From a virus: DNA of 23,860 bases. Below, in pieces: positions 14,317 through 21,332 of the stretch (the stretch's first letter is position 1; the number at the start of each line of letters is the position of its first letter). The stretch covers positions 1-23,860 of the IMG/VR virus record IMGVR_UViG_3300028045_000098, one strand, 5' to 3'. Position numbers and translations under genes: made by a program. The notes under the pieces were generated by a model. The model saw nothing but the letters and a program-made list of their open reading frames with translations. It had not been told where the DNA came from and did not search any database.

Positions 14317-14741
14317 GATGAAATGTAATACCCCGCAATAGTCATACTAATATTATTATCATTAGTCTTAGCATTAACAAAACGACCAACAGTACTAACA
14401 ATAAAATTAAGACCAGTAAGTATCTTACTAGTATTCTTAAGCATCTCAAACTGAATTATAGTCTTACTAACAGTAGCTATGTCTGCGTCTTCAGCTTCAT
14501 AAACAATAACCGTAGCTCCATTAGCTCCAACGCCCTTGTCAGCATCAGCAATAATATCAGTAATCACAAACAAATCACTATTAATAGGTTCAAAAAACGT
14601 GTAACCTTGATTATTAACAGCTAATCTAGTGAACACAGGAGTGCTATAACTAAGAGGAGCAGTAACTAACTGACCATTACTAGTAACAATAGCTTTAGTA
14701 CCCTTACCTTCTCCATCGACAATAACTCCCTTAAGACTCAT
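14313..14741 (-). CDS. DGxGxG-type virion protein, 142 aa
   Basis: The N-terminus GVIVDGEGKGTKAIVTSNGQ shares the pattern hydrophobic-x-D/N-G-x-G-x-G followed by an alternating strand and N/G-Q/R-L with the two upstream genes. After it comes a jelly-roll-like body (DLFVITDIIADADKGVGAN, ATVIVYEAEDAD, NISMTIAGYYIS). Such modules occur in phage head-fibre or decoration proteins. The three genes lie in tandem and probably arose by duplication. I infer exposed virion proteins that bind the capsid by the shared N-terminus. A tail location is possible but less consistent with gene order. Confidence 0.6.
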   Translation of the reverse strand: MSLKGVIVDGEGKGTKAIVTSNGQLVTAPLSYSTPVFTRLAVNNQGYTFFEPINSDLFVITDIIADADKGVGANGATVIVYEAEDADIATVSKTIIQFEMLKNTSKILTGLNFIVSTVGRFVNAKTNDNNISMTIAGYYISS

Positions 14742-15289
14742 TACTCTGCCTCTGCAATACTAATCACTCCAGTAAGGTTAGCAGTTCCAGTCTCAATAAG
14801 AACTCCTATAGCCTTACCTTTAGGAATAATTATGTTACTAGTAGTCGATAAATGATACAACGTATCAGCAACAGGACAATTCATAAAAAATATAGTCCCA
14901 GAACTAGTCAAACCAGTAATATTAGTTCCACTTTCTATAGTAGCGGAGGGCGTTTCATTGCTACCAAGATTTCTAACAATAGGAGTTATACTACTACCAC
15001 CACTAGCTGTTCCAGTAACAGAATTAATTTGTATCTGTGTTGCTGCACTAGATGCAAAACGAAAATCAGTAATATTCAAGTTCTTACTTCCAGTATTCTT
15101 AATATACACTACGTAATCATTATTACCAGTAGGATTCAGTGCCGTGAAAGGAACACTCCATAATTTACCATTGGCTGTGTTAATATGTTTATCTTCAGTT
15201 TCAGTAATAGCAAAAGTTCTAGCTCTTCCCTCACTATCAATTTCTAGAGTGTTACCGTCTCCACGTCCGTTTTCAATTACAAATCCCAT
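14741..15289 (-). CDS. DGxGxG-type virion protein, 182 aa
   Basis: The shared N-terminal motif is IENGRGDGNTLEIDSEGRA, followed by FAITETEDKHINTANGKLWS. The body contains VVYIKNTGSKNLNITDFRFA, closely parallel to LYLKNNEDQPLNITAIIVG in the next upstream gene, which supports common descent of the two bodies and not only of their N-termini. Strands end with a KGKAIGVLIETGTANLTGVI segment. It is likely a beta-sandwich decoration or head fibre protein. One Cys is present. The stop overlaps the next start. Confidence 0.6.
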   Translation of the reverse strand: MGFVIENGRGDGNTLEIDSEGRARTFAITETEDKHINTANGKLWSVPFTALNPTGNNDYVVYIKNTGSKNLNITDFRFASSAATQIQINSVTGTASGGSSITPIVRNLGSNETPSATIESGTNITGLTSSGTIFFMNCPVADTLYHLSTTSNIIIPKGKAIGVLIETGTANLTGVISIAEAE

Positions 15290-15885
15290 TATTCTTTAGC
15301 ATCCTCCAAGTGACAAATCAGCGCAATATAACAAGGCAGAGCAGTGTTATTTTCAGGAGGTTCTATAGCTATGCCAATAGTACTTCCCTTAGGAAGAATC
15401 CCGTCAATACTAGCGGACAACCTTCCAAAATCATCTTGGAAAATAAATAAGTGATCAGTACCACCAGTCATAGTAACTCCAGTACCTCCTTTGTAAGCGT
15501 CAACATCAAGGTTTTTACTGTCTCCAAAATTCCTGTTACTATTAATATCTACTGCTGAAGCTGTACTGATTATATCCCCTCCATTAGGGTTTCTCTCTAC
15601 TGTTATTCTTGCAATATCAGTGGTAGTTCCGTTAGTGCTTGTTCCTAGTCCTACTATTATTGCTGTTATGTTTAAAGGTTGATCTTCATTATTCTTCAAG
15701 TATAAGACTGGAGTTTTAGAATCGTTAGTTAATGATAGTTCTCCAGTGTTAATGTTGTAACTGTTTCCTATTTTTGTTGCTTGTAGGTCTTCGTCAATGA
15801 CTACTCCGTTAACGTATAGTCTGTTATTTTCGTTAACTTTTGCTTGACTCCCTGTTCCAGTTCCGTCTTTTATTGTGTTAGCCAT
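15289..15885 (-). CDS. DGxGxG-type virion protein, 198 aa
   Basis: This is the longest of the three related proteins. The N-terminus IKDGTGTGSQAKVNENNRLY carries the shared motif, and the body has LSLTNDSKTPVLYLKNNEDQ and PLNITAIIVGLG, parallel to the 182-aa neighbour, then GILPKGSTIGIAIEPPENN near the end, which matches the neighbour's PKGKAIGVLIETG. A virion surface role is inferred. GGAGG lies about 16 bases before ATG 15885, a long but possible SD distance. Third-position bases shift from A/C-rich in the first half to T-rich in the second. Confidence 0.6.
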   Translation of the reverse strand: MANTIKDGTGTGSQAKVNENNRLYVNGVVIDEDLQATKIGNSYNINTGELSLTNDSKTPVLYLKNNEDQPLNITAIIVGLGTSTNGTTTDIARITVERNPNGGDIISTASAVDINSNRNFGDSKNLDVDAYKGGTGVTMTGGTDHLFIFQDDFGRLSASIDGILPKGSTIGIAIEPPENNTALPCYIALICHLEDAKE

Positions 15886-15896
15886 AGATTGTTTTT

Positions 15897-16190
15897 TTAG
15901 TCCTCCAGTATGTCTCTGTTTTCGACGTTTTCGTCTGTTATTTTGCTTAAGTGAATGTTAGTTTTTAGTAGTTCGTAATGAATTCCTTCTAGTAGTTCTC
16001 TTACTGTTGGGTCTGTTGTGAATAGTGAGTTTCCGTCGTCTACTCCTATGAAACTTTCTTCTCCTGTGCTTGATGTTCCTGTTAGTTTGGTGCTTGTGTC
16101 TAGGTAGAATTTTGTTCCGCTTGTTGTTATTGTAACTTCGTTTAGAATGCTTGTTTTGCTTCCTGTGTTGTATCCTTGTATTTCAGGCAT
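15897..16190 (-). CDS. Small structural protein, 97 aa, beta N-terminus and helical C-terminus
   Basis: Residues 1-45 are beta-like (LNEVTITTSGTKFYLDTSTK), and residues 62-97 form a charged helix (VRELLEGIHYELLKTNIHLS). This is the layout of small virion proteins that trimerise through a C-terminal helix. It is the first gene after the structured intergenic region and probably starts the transcription unit of head-surface genes. AAGGA lies about 9 bases upstream of the ATG, so an SD is available. A palindrome overlaps positions -18 to -33. Function is otherwise unknown. Confidence 0.55.
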   Translation of the reverse strand: MPEIQGYNTGSKTSILNEVTITTSGTKFYLDTSTKLTGTSSTGEESFIGVDDGNSLFTTDPTVRELLEGIHYELLKTNIHLSKITDENVENRDILED

Positions 16191-16207
16191 TTTGTTGTTT
16201 CCTTATC

Positions 16208-16223
16208 CACGATAAGTATCGTG
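16208..16223. promoter_or_regulatory. Palindrome CACGATA-AG-TATCGTG upstream of the 97-aa gene
   Basis: Seven-base arms with a 2-base spacer lie 18-33 bases upstream of ATG 16190. If the mRNA is leaderless the palindrome would cover the TATA position (GATACTTA); if it is leadered it is a hairpin in the 5' leader. Confidence 0.45.
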
Positions 16224-16248
16224 TGCTCTTCGGCGTAATTACTATCAG

Positions 16249-16275
16249 TTACTATTAATTGTTGTTTAATAGTAA
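16249..16275. repeat. Inverted repeat TTACTATTAA / TTAATAGTAA
   Basis: Perfect 10-bp arms are separated by 7 bases in an AT-rich gene-free stretch. The partial repeat TTACTAT occurs again just to the left (16238-16244). Confidence 0.65.
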
Positions 16276-16282
16276 TTAACAG

Positions 16283-16299
16283 TAAATAATCGTTATTTA
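16283..16299. repeat. Inverted repeat TAAATAA-TCG-TTATTTA
   Basis: Perfect 7-bp arms with a 3-base spacer form a third dyad in the same intergenic region, between the terminator and the previous dyad. Confidence 0.55.
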
Positions 16300-16316
16300 T
16301 TATCGTTAAAAGATAT

Positions 16317-16345
16317 AAAAAAAATAAAAAAAAGGTATCTCTACC
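16317..16345 (-). terminator. Terminator after the capsid cassette (GGTA-GAGA-TACC plus T8AT8)
   Basis: On the minus strand, directly after the stop of the 103-aa gene, a 4-bp stem closed by a GNRA-type loop (GAGA) is followed by eight T, one A and eight T. Archaeal terminators rely mainly on such T runs. It would end the abundant capsid transcript. TTTATATC right after the T runs (16312-16319) may be the TATA box of the next unit. Confidence 0.65.
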
Positions 16346-16348
16346 TAA

Positions 16349-16660
16349 TTATAAGTTACCAGTACCAATAGCAGTATAGCTATAGTCAAGACCAGACTGT
16401 CCAAGGAAGGTAAAACTTCCAGCAGCAGCACCAGTTACAGCACCAGGATGACTAGCAGCAGCGCCACTAACAGCCAAAGTAACATTAACTTTAGGAGCTG
16501 CAGAAAAAGCAGTTCCAAAGCTAGCCGTAACAGCAACATTACTTGCTTGAACAGTTCCTGTCTGAATACTAAGGTCAAAACTAGTAGGGCTTCCAGTACC
16601 AATGATACCTTCAGAGAAAGCCTTTACTTGTTCTAATCCGTTTCCTAGTCCATCAGCCAT
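16349..16660 (-). CDS. Small beta-rich virion protein with lectin/fibre-like strand motif, 103 aa
   Basis: Ala/Gly/Thr-rich, 103 aa. The core ASFGTAFSAAPKVNVTLAVS resembles the strand pattern of lectin-like or fibre-tip domains of phages (F-x-x-x-F-x-x-x-P-x-V), followed by a Gly/Ala loop and SFTFLGQSGLDYSYTAIGTG. It follows the major capsid gene with only two bases between, and a terminator ends the unit after it, so it is probably made in capsid-like amounts. A head-decoration or head-fibre role fits. Not a known family to me. Confidence 0.6.
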   Translation of the reverse strand: MADGLGNGLEQVKAFSEGIIGTGSPTSFDLSIQTGTVQASNVAVTASFGTAFSAAPKVNVTLAVSGAAASHPGAVTGAAAGSFTFLGQSGLDYSYTAIGTGNL

Positions 16661-16662
16661 AA

Positions 16663-17520
16663 CTAACTACTCGTAATCTTTGCGATGGCTTCAGCACGTA
16701 ACTGACGTACTTTTAGTCTTTGAGTAACACTTACTGCACTCATGTCGTTGCTTGGAAGTTCAAAACCTTCAACGGTCATTGCTCTCTTCTCTGCGATGAC
16801 GTAAGCTTGTGTGTTATCAAATACGTAACTTGAAGTTGTAGTCATACCAGCGTTTGTACTAACAAGTAATACATTCATACCGTAAAGTGTTCCTAAGAAT
16901 CCTCTTTGTAGCATGTCTGTGTTACCTACTTTGTTAGCTTCAACAAAAGTATCAATATTTTGCAAGTCGTTTAGTACTTCGTTTCCAATAGCGTATGTAG
17001 TTGGAGTGTAGTCCTCATCTCTAAGGTGTTGTATTGCTCGAGTAATGTTTGCAATAGTTACAGTAGCTCCACCAGCAACGGTATTAGCTGCTTGATCAAG
17101 AGCGTCACTGATTACAAGACTGTTCTCGTTCTCAGCAAGTCTCTTACCAGCTAAACGTACGTTCATATCTAGTAAATTCCATTTAGCGTCTTCTAACATT
17201 TCACGAGTGATACGTAGACCAACAGCGAACTTAACAGGTTTCATGTTGAAACTTGTGTATTCTTCCTGATCAATAGTAATGTTAGCTCCTTCAGCCGTTT
17301 GTCTAACAGCCATGCTGTTAGGTGTTGCAAGATCAATATCAATGCTGCTTCCTGGGATATCACTAGGACCATAAAATAAAGCTGCTTCCGATCGAGGAAT
17401 TAGAACTTTCTCTACTTCCTGAACAAGAGTGTCAGCAATCTTTCTAGGTATAAGTAATTGTCCCTCAGTACCTAAAGCAGTACTAAGAAGTTCTCTTACG
17501 TTTGGTAAAATAGTTGTCAT
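16663..17520 (-). CDS. Major capsid protein, HK97 fold, 285 aa
   Basis: The order protease, decoration protein, this gene, and the 285-aa length fit an HK97-fold major capsid protein. The sequence shows an N-terminal arm, an E-loop-like strand (SIDIDLATPNSMAV to ANITIDQEEYTSF), an P-domain with the spine helix (ITREMLEDAKWNLLDMNVRL and AGKRLAENENSLVIS), an A-domain with TYAIGNEVLNDLQNIDTF and LLVSTNAGM, and a closing strand pair VEGFELPSND to VSVTQRLKVRQLRAEAIAKI. It forms hexamers and pentamers of the icosahedral head. No long N-terminal delta domain is present, so scaffolding probably comes from the nested scaffold product of the protease gene. Confidence 0.85.
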   Translation of the reverse strand: MTTILPNVRELLSTALGTEGQLLIPRKIADTLVQEVEKVLIPRSEAALFYGPSDIPGSSIDIDLATPNSMAVRQTAEGANITIDQEEYTSFNMKPVKFAVGLRITREMLEDAKWNLLDMNVRLAGKRLAENENSLVISDALDQAANTVAGGATVTIANITRAIQHLRDEDYTPTTYAIGNEVLNDLQNIDTFVEANKVGNTDMLQRGFLGTLYGMNVLLVSTNAGMTTTSSYVFDNTQAYVIAEKRAMTVEGFELPSNDMSAVSVTQRLKVRQLRAEAIAKITSS

Positions 17521-17522
17521 AA

Positions 17523-17945
17523 TTAGGACCTTCCGATTTGTACTAAAACAAATCCTTCACTGCCTGCGCTACAAAGACTTCTGCCGATAGCTCTACCATC
17601 AACAACACTCTCAATAACTGCATCTCCGCCGTTAACACCAACATTTCTACTAGCTTCAATAGTTCCTGCAGCCGTGATTAGGAAAATTCCTTCGGTTGCG
17701 ATAGCCACTTCTAAGCCACTAGTTACAGTTGATAAAGCTACACCAGCAAAGTTAACTCCGCTAGCTCCAGCTGCTGCTTCAATATCTCCGAAAACAAAAC
17801 TGTTTGCTCCGCTTGAAACAACTCCTGCTGCTCCACTAAGGAAACATAACTGACCACCAGAGATGGTGCCACGTGCCTTAGCAGTAATAATTTTAGGACA
17901 GCCAAAATCTTCTAAGAAGACTGCTCCTGCTGTATTTAGTACCAT
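17523..17945 (-). CDS. Capsid decoration/stabilisation protein (DUF2190-like), 140 aa
   Basis: The small Gly/Ala/Val-rich protein consists of many short strands (ARGTISGGQLCFLSGAAGVV, NFAGVALSTVTSGLEVAIAT, GIFLITAAG, ASRNVGVNGGDAVI), as in the capsid-cement or DUF2190-type proteins that bind capsomer junctions after expansion. It is encoded immediately upstream of the major capsid gene and its ATG overlaps the protease stop. Three Cys are present. The assignment rests on composition, length and position. Confidence 0.65.
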   Translation of the reverse strand: MVLNTAGAVFLEDFGCPKIITAKARGTISGGQLCFLSGAAGVVSSGANSFVFGDIEAAAGASGVNFAGVALSTVTSGLEVAIATEGIFLITAAGTIEASRNVGVNGGDAVIESVVDGRAIGRSLCSAGSEGFVLVQIGRS

Positions 17946-18280
17946 TATTGGTTCCTCCCTTTAAGTCTAGAACTACCAGCTCTAGTACTCATATCAATAC
18001 TTAGAGCGTAACCCTTACCTGCTTCTGCAGTAGATAAAGTGTAACCTTCTAAGTCGTTAGTTTTAGTCTCTTCAATAGATACTTCGCTAACTGTTTTATC
18101 CTCCATTACTGGAGTTTCTGCAACTTTCTCAGCTACAGCTTTTGCTTCTTCCATACTTAACTTCTCTGCTTTAAGAGCTTCTAGCTTCATACTCTCGATC
18201 TCGAGTAGTAGTGCTTCTTTCTCAGAGCGGATAGTTTCTAGAGCGGAATTAGCTTCCTGAATTTTAATTTCTTCAGCCAT
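17945..18280 (-). CDS. Nested scaffold protein from internal start in the protease gene, 111 aa
   Basis: An ATG at 18280 (Met187 of the protease) has a strong SD, GGAGG at 18289-18293, with 8 bases spacing. The resulting 111-aa product is the Glu/Lys-rich coiled-coil C-terminus of the protease gene and ends at the same stop. This mirrors lambda gpC/Nu3, where the scaffold is made from an internal start. It would line the inside of the procapsid and be degraded by the protease. Because the full gene starts leaderless and this one has a strong SD, the scaffold could be made in excess. The start is read directly from the sequence; its use is inference. Confidence 0.6.
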   Translation of the reverse strand: MAEEIKIQEANSALETIRSEKEALLLEIESMKLEALKAEKLSMEEAKAVAEKVAETPVMEDKTVSEVSIEETKTNDLEGYTLSTAEAGKGYALSIDMSTRAGSSRLKGRNQ

Positions 18281-18838
18281 TTTCTTATCCTCCGATACTT
18301 TTTCTGAAACAATACTTTCTTGTATTGCTTGTGAATTTTTGTTATTATAAGATTCCATACATGCTTTGCTGAATCCAGCGTTACTGTCTGCTGGTACAGC
18401 GACTAAGGAAAGTTCTACGAAGTCAATTCCCATTGCTTCTACTCCGCCGCCTTGCTCTTCAGTACGTTGCTTTAGTTCTGAAACCATAGCTCCTATACTT
18501 ACTGCGCTTACTAGTCCTTGATCAATTTTCTCCTGCATTACAGGGTCCATTATGATTCCTTCGAACATTACTGCGTTGTTTTCTGCGCTGAAGAATGCGT
18601 TAGTTGTCTTTCCTACTATGCTTTCTACGCTGTTGATGTGATCTTTTAGTATTGGTTTGTTGGATAAACTAGCTGCTCCTTTGCTTAGTTCTTCTTTGCT
18701 ATAGAATACACCGTTTCTGGTGGTTGTTTCGTTGATTGCTCTTCCTCTTATAATGAATGATGAGCTTCCGTCTTCTTTAACAGTTCTTGAACTTTCAGTT
18801 ATTGGGACGCTGTAAGAAATATTGTGAATAGTATCCAT
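17945..18838 (-). CDS. Prohead maturation protease fused to scaffold, 297 aa
   Basis: Residues 20-155 match the HK97-type prohead protease (S78): FIIRGRAINETTTRNGVFYS, His67 in LKDHINS, Ser114 in SAVSIGAM, and FVELSLVAVPAD, the conserved ELS-hydrophobic-VP string. It cleaves scaffold and capsid arms inside the procapsid. Residues 165-250 are a Glu/Lys/Ala-rich coiled coil, the scaffold part. The ATG at 18838 has no SD but lies 23-30 bases from the TATA box TTTAAATA (18861-18868), so the mRNA is predicted leaderless. The promoter element ends at the stop codon of the upstream zinc-finger gene. It heads the capsid transcription unit. Confidence 0.85.
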   Translation of the reverse strand: MDTIHNISYSVPITESSRTVKEDGSSSFIIRGRAINETTTRNGVFYSKEELSKGAASLSNKPILKDHINSVESIVGKTTNAFFSAENNAVMFEGIIMDPVMQEKIDQGLVSAVSIGAMVSELKQRTEEQGGGVEAMGIDFVELSLVAVPADSNAGFSKACMESYNNKNSQAIQESIVSEKVSEDKKMAEEIKIQEANSALETIRSEKEALLLEIESMKLEALKAEKLSMEEAKAVAEKVAETPVMEDKTVSEVSIEETKTNDLEGYTLSTAEAGKGYALSIDMSTRAGSSRLKGRNQ

Positions 18839-18850
18839 ACTGTATAGTAT

Positions 18851-18890
18851 GTAAAGGTATTATTTAAACGAGAGTTCAGATTATATAATT
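18851..18890 (-). promoter_or_regulatory. Late promoter copy 2 (capsid unit) with ATTATATAAT palindrome
   Basis: Same layout as copy 1: ATTATATAATCTG, seven bases, GTTTAAATAATACCTTTAC on the minus strand. TTTAAATA is at -23 to -30 from the protease ATG, and the palindrome is at about -41 to -52, overlapping the TAA of the upstream gene. Confidence 0.75.
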
Positions 18891-19207
18891 TAATTACTTC
18901 TTTCTTTAGTTAAGTCTTTGAAAACAATACGGCGCCTTGTACGGTGAGTGCTTTTTCTATTGCCTCTTGAAGTTACTGAACTGAATCGTTGACCCATTAC
19001 TCCGGCTGTAGTTCCTTGTAATTCGTTAACTACTCCTTCAAATGAGTTAGTAGGTCCTCCACCGCTTCCAGTGTAATCGCTCCATTCTCCTACTACCACT
19101 ACGTCTTCGAAGTCTATTGCTTCATCGCCATTAGTGCACACGTGTAATATATCGTTATTTCCTATTGCTGAGGCGAAACGTTGATCGCATTGAGAACACC
19201 AAAACAC
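18890..19207 (-). CDS. Small zinc-finger protein with basic tail, 105 aa
   Basis: The start codon is GTG (19207), one base inside the TAG of the preceding gene (TAGTG). The N-terminus FWCSQCDQRFASAIGN followed by LHVC has a Cys-x2-Cys and a His-x-Cys that could hold one zinc ion. Acidic and Gly-rich stretches follow (residues 28-75), and the C-terminus is strongly basic (NRKSTHRTRRRIVF), suited to binding DNA or RNA. Similar small zinc proteins occur between portal and protease genes of some tailed viruses. It may help packaging or portal assembly. Unknown function. Confidence 0.65.
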   Translation of the reverse strand: MFWCSQCDQRFASAIGNNDILHVCTNGDEAIDFEDVVVVGEWSDYTGSGGGPTNSFEGVVNELQGTTAGVMGQRFSSVTSRGNRKSTHRTRRRIVFKDLTKERSN

Positions 19208-19374
19208 TAGAATAACTCCAAAAGTAATTTCTTTGCTGCTCCTTTAGTAGCTTTATTGTACTTAATAGTGCAAGTTCCACAGAGTACTAGTCCGTGTAAT
19301 AGTACGAATCCAGGTTCTTTATCGCACTTGGCACAAACAGGACCCTTAACAATAGTAGAATCAATCTTCATCAT
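19207..19374 (-). CDS. Zinc-ribbon microprotein, 55 aa
   Basis: Translation from ATG 19374 gives 55 aa ending at TAG 19207-19209. It contains PVCAKCDKE and, 15 residues on, LCGTCTIKY: two Cys-x2-Cys knuckles, the classic zinc ribbon. A Lys-rich helix closes it (KATKGAAKKLLLELF). It overlaps the portal stop as ATGA and shares TAGTG with the following zinc-finger gene, so three genes are chained by overlaps. A second ATG at 19371 would shorten it by one residue. The protein is too short for many gene finders. A nucleic-acid or protein-binding role is likely; which one is unknown. Confidence 0.75.
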   Translation of the reverse strand: MMKIDSTIVKGPVCAKCDKEPGFVLLHGLVLCGTCTIKYNKATKGAAKKLLLELF

Positions 19375-21332
19375 ATACCCTCAAGATCTGTTATTGGAAC
19401 AACAGTGCACCTACACATATTATGTGCTGGCGGCATAGTGCTCAAACTCTCACTAAGTATAGCGCCACTCTCTGACACATCAAAAACTACTCCATTAAGA
19501 GCTTCACAAATAGGACATGTACGATCAGACATAGTAGCAAGCCACCTATACTGAGTAACTCCACCAGTCTTGTAATTGTTCATAGCTCCTTTGTTAGCTA
19601 AACGAATAGTCTCAGTACGAGCAATATTAATGCTACGACTTCTTGCTCTTGCCGCTAGTATCTTATCACCATTAGCGTTCAATACTAGCTTACCATCTTT
19701 AGTTCTGAATAAATCACGTACTCTTGCGTCTTCTTCAATACGTCTAGCAATATCATTAATTGATCCGCCAGTACCGAACTCTTCGCTAAGTATACGTTTA
19801 AGTTTAATAATTTGTTTCTCTTGTAATCTACCAGCTAGTATCTCGTCATCAGTACTAGCCATTAAGCTTGAGAAATCGTCTTTCTCAATCTGTTGTAGTA
19901 TGTCTCTTAGGTATTCTTCGTAATTGAATCCTATCCATTCTTTCAAGTCGGCAGCGCTCAACTCTTCTAAATGTGTTAGTGATTGTGTGTCTTCACACAC
20001 ATGAGTACTTGTTTTCTCTTCTTCCCTACTATTACTTCCAGGTACTAATGGTTGAGGTTGTTCCTCTTCCCTTTCCCTTTCTTCATCATCGTCAAGTACT
20101 TCATCAGGATCAAAACCCAACAAAGTAGCTAGCTCTCTTTCTAATGCGTGACGCATACTCATACTTAGGAACGCGTTTTGTAACAAACCAGTAACAGTAG
20201 TGATTCTAGAGTTAGTCTCAGCGTTGCTTGGCATTCCCCAATCTAACTCAACGTGAACATCCAAACCATTACCCTGAAGTACTCTGCGGAATATTTTATT
20301 CTCAATAACCTTCTCAAGCTCAACCTGAATAGAATTAATACGTCTCTCGAAAGCGTCCATCTGAACTTGAGCAAGTCCTTCAGGTATACTACCACGACCA
20401 AGAAGTACTTCTGGTACTTGGTAACCAAAAACTAGCATGTCAATATCGTGCTTTAGTAAGGTCTCAAACTTATCCCCTATGTTACCAAAATCAACAGTTG
20501 ATAAAGAGACACCAGCACCTACAGCGAACTCAGTCTTATCCTTCAAAGTCTGAAGAAGATTTCCTACGCTCTCAATCTCAGCAGAACTAGCAGGAGTTCC
20601 CTCATTATCACCAAGAGTAGCAATAAGAGGAACATTAGCCTTACGCTTCATCAACACATGCAAGCTTTTCTCAGCACCAATCAATGAATCAAGAACTCTA
20701 AATGTTGGGCTTATGATACCATAACCATAAGGGTTATCTCCAGTAGTATTCAAACTAATGTGAGCTATTTGAAATGGCTTAAAACTAATCTTCTTAGTCT
20801 TAGACAACCTAGACTTACTACCTATTACTTGGTTGTACTCCTCGATCATGCCAGACTTATCGCGCTTGATAAACATATTAGTAGCGTTAATAACCTTAAC
20901 ACCTTGAGGTGGTTCGTTAACACTACCTCCTAATTCCATGTAACCAGTTCCTTTAATCAAAGCTTCCTTCAACCATTTTCTTACTAATGAATTGAAGTTA
21001 ACGTCTTGCATCCATTGATCTATTATCGCTTTAGCTCTTTCATCATCACTCTTAGTGTGAAATCCAGGTCCTATTACGAAGTCTACGTATTTTGTTACTA
21101 CTCCGCTGACTATTGGTACGTGTAAGAATAATTGTTCTGCTGCTTCTAGATCGAATGGGTGGGCTTCTCCAACATCTTTTGAGAATCCTACTTGATCGGA
21201 CTTAGTTACTTCGCTTTTTAGTGATTCTAAAATGTTTAGTTTAGGTGAAGAAATAGAGTATTTAGAATTGTTATTAGTAGTAGTTTGTTGAACAGTTGTT
21301 TTCCTGTTAAGAATGTTGGAGAATATGCCCAT
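19371..21332 (-). CDS. Portal protein fused to MuF-like head morphogenesis domain, 653 aa
   Basis: The first 400 residues or so form a portal: EQLFLHVPIVSGVVTKYVDF, WLKEALIKGTGYMELGG, PFQIAHISLNTTGDNPYGYG, then the wing and stem. A linker rich in Glu, Arg and Gln (about 415-450, DDDEEREREEEQPQ) joins a C-terminal MuF-type domain with IARTETIRLANKGAMNNYK, YRWLATMSDRTCPICEALNG (Cys606, Cys609) and PPAHNMCRC (His637, Cys640, Cys642), the usual metal-binding end. Portal and MuF are commonly separate genes, so this is a fusion. The portal ring carries DNA in and out of the head; MuF proteins can sit in the capsid and be ejected. The ATG is 24-31 bases from the TATA box of promoter copy 3. Confidence 0.85.
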   Translation of the reverse strand: MGIFSNILNRKTTVQQTTTNNNSKYSISSPKLNILESLKSEVTKSDQVGFSKDVGEAHPFDLEAAEQLFLHVPIVSGVVTKYVDFVIGPGFHTKSDDERAKAIIDQWMQDVNFNSLVRKWLKEALIKGTGYMELGGSVNEPPQGVKVINATNMFIKRDKSGMIEEYNQVIGSKSRLSKTKKISFKPFQIAHISLNTTGDNPYGYGIISPTFRVLDSLIGAEKSLHVLMKRKANVPLIATLGDNEGTPASSAEIESVGNLLQTLKDKTEFAVGAGVSLSTVDFGNIGDKFETLLKHDIDMLVFGYQVPEVLLGRGSIPEGLAQVQMDAFERRINSIQVELEKVIENKIFRRVLQGNGLDVHVELDWGMPSNAETNSRITTVTGLLQNAFLSMSMRHALERELATLLGFDPDEVLDDDEEREREEEQPQPLVPGSNSREEEKTSTHVCEDTQSLTHLEELSAADLKEWIGFNYEEYLRDILQQIEKDDFSSLMASTDDEILAGRLQEKQIIKLKRILSEEFGTGGSINDIARRIEEDARVRDLFRTKDGKLVLNANGDKILAARARSRSINIARTETIRLANKGAMNNYKTGGVTQYRWLATMSDRTCPICEALNGVVFDVSESGAILSESLSTMPPAHNMCRCTVVPITDLEGI

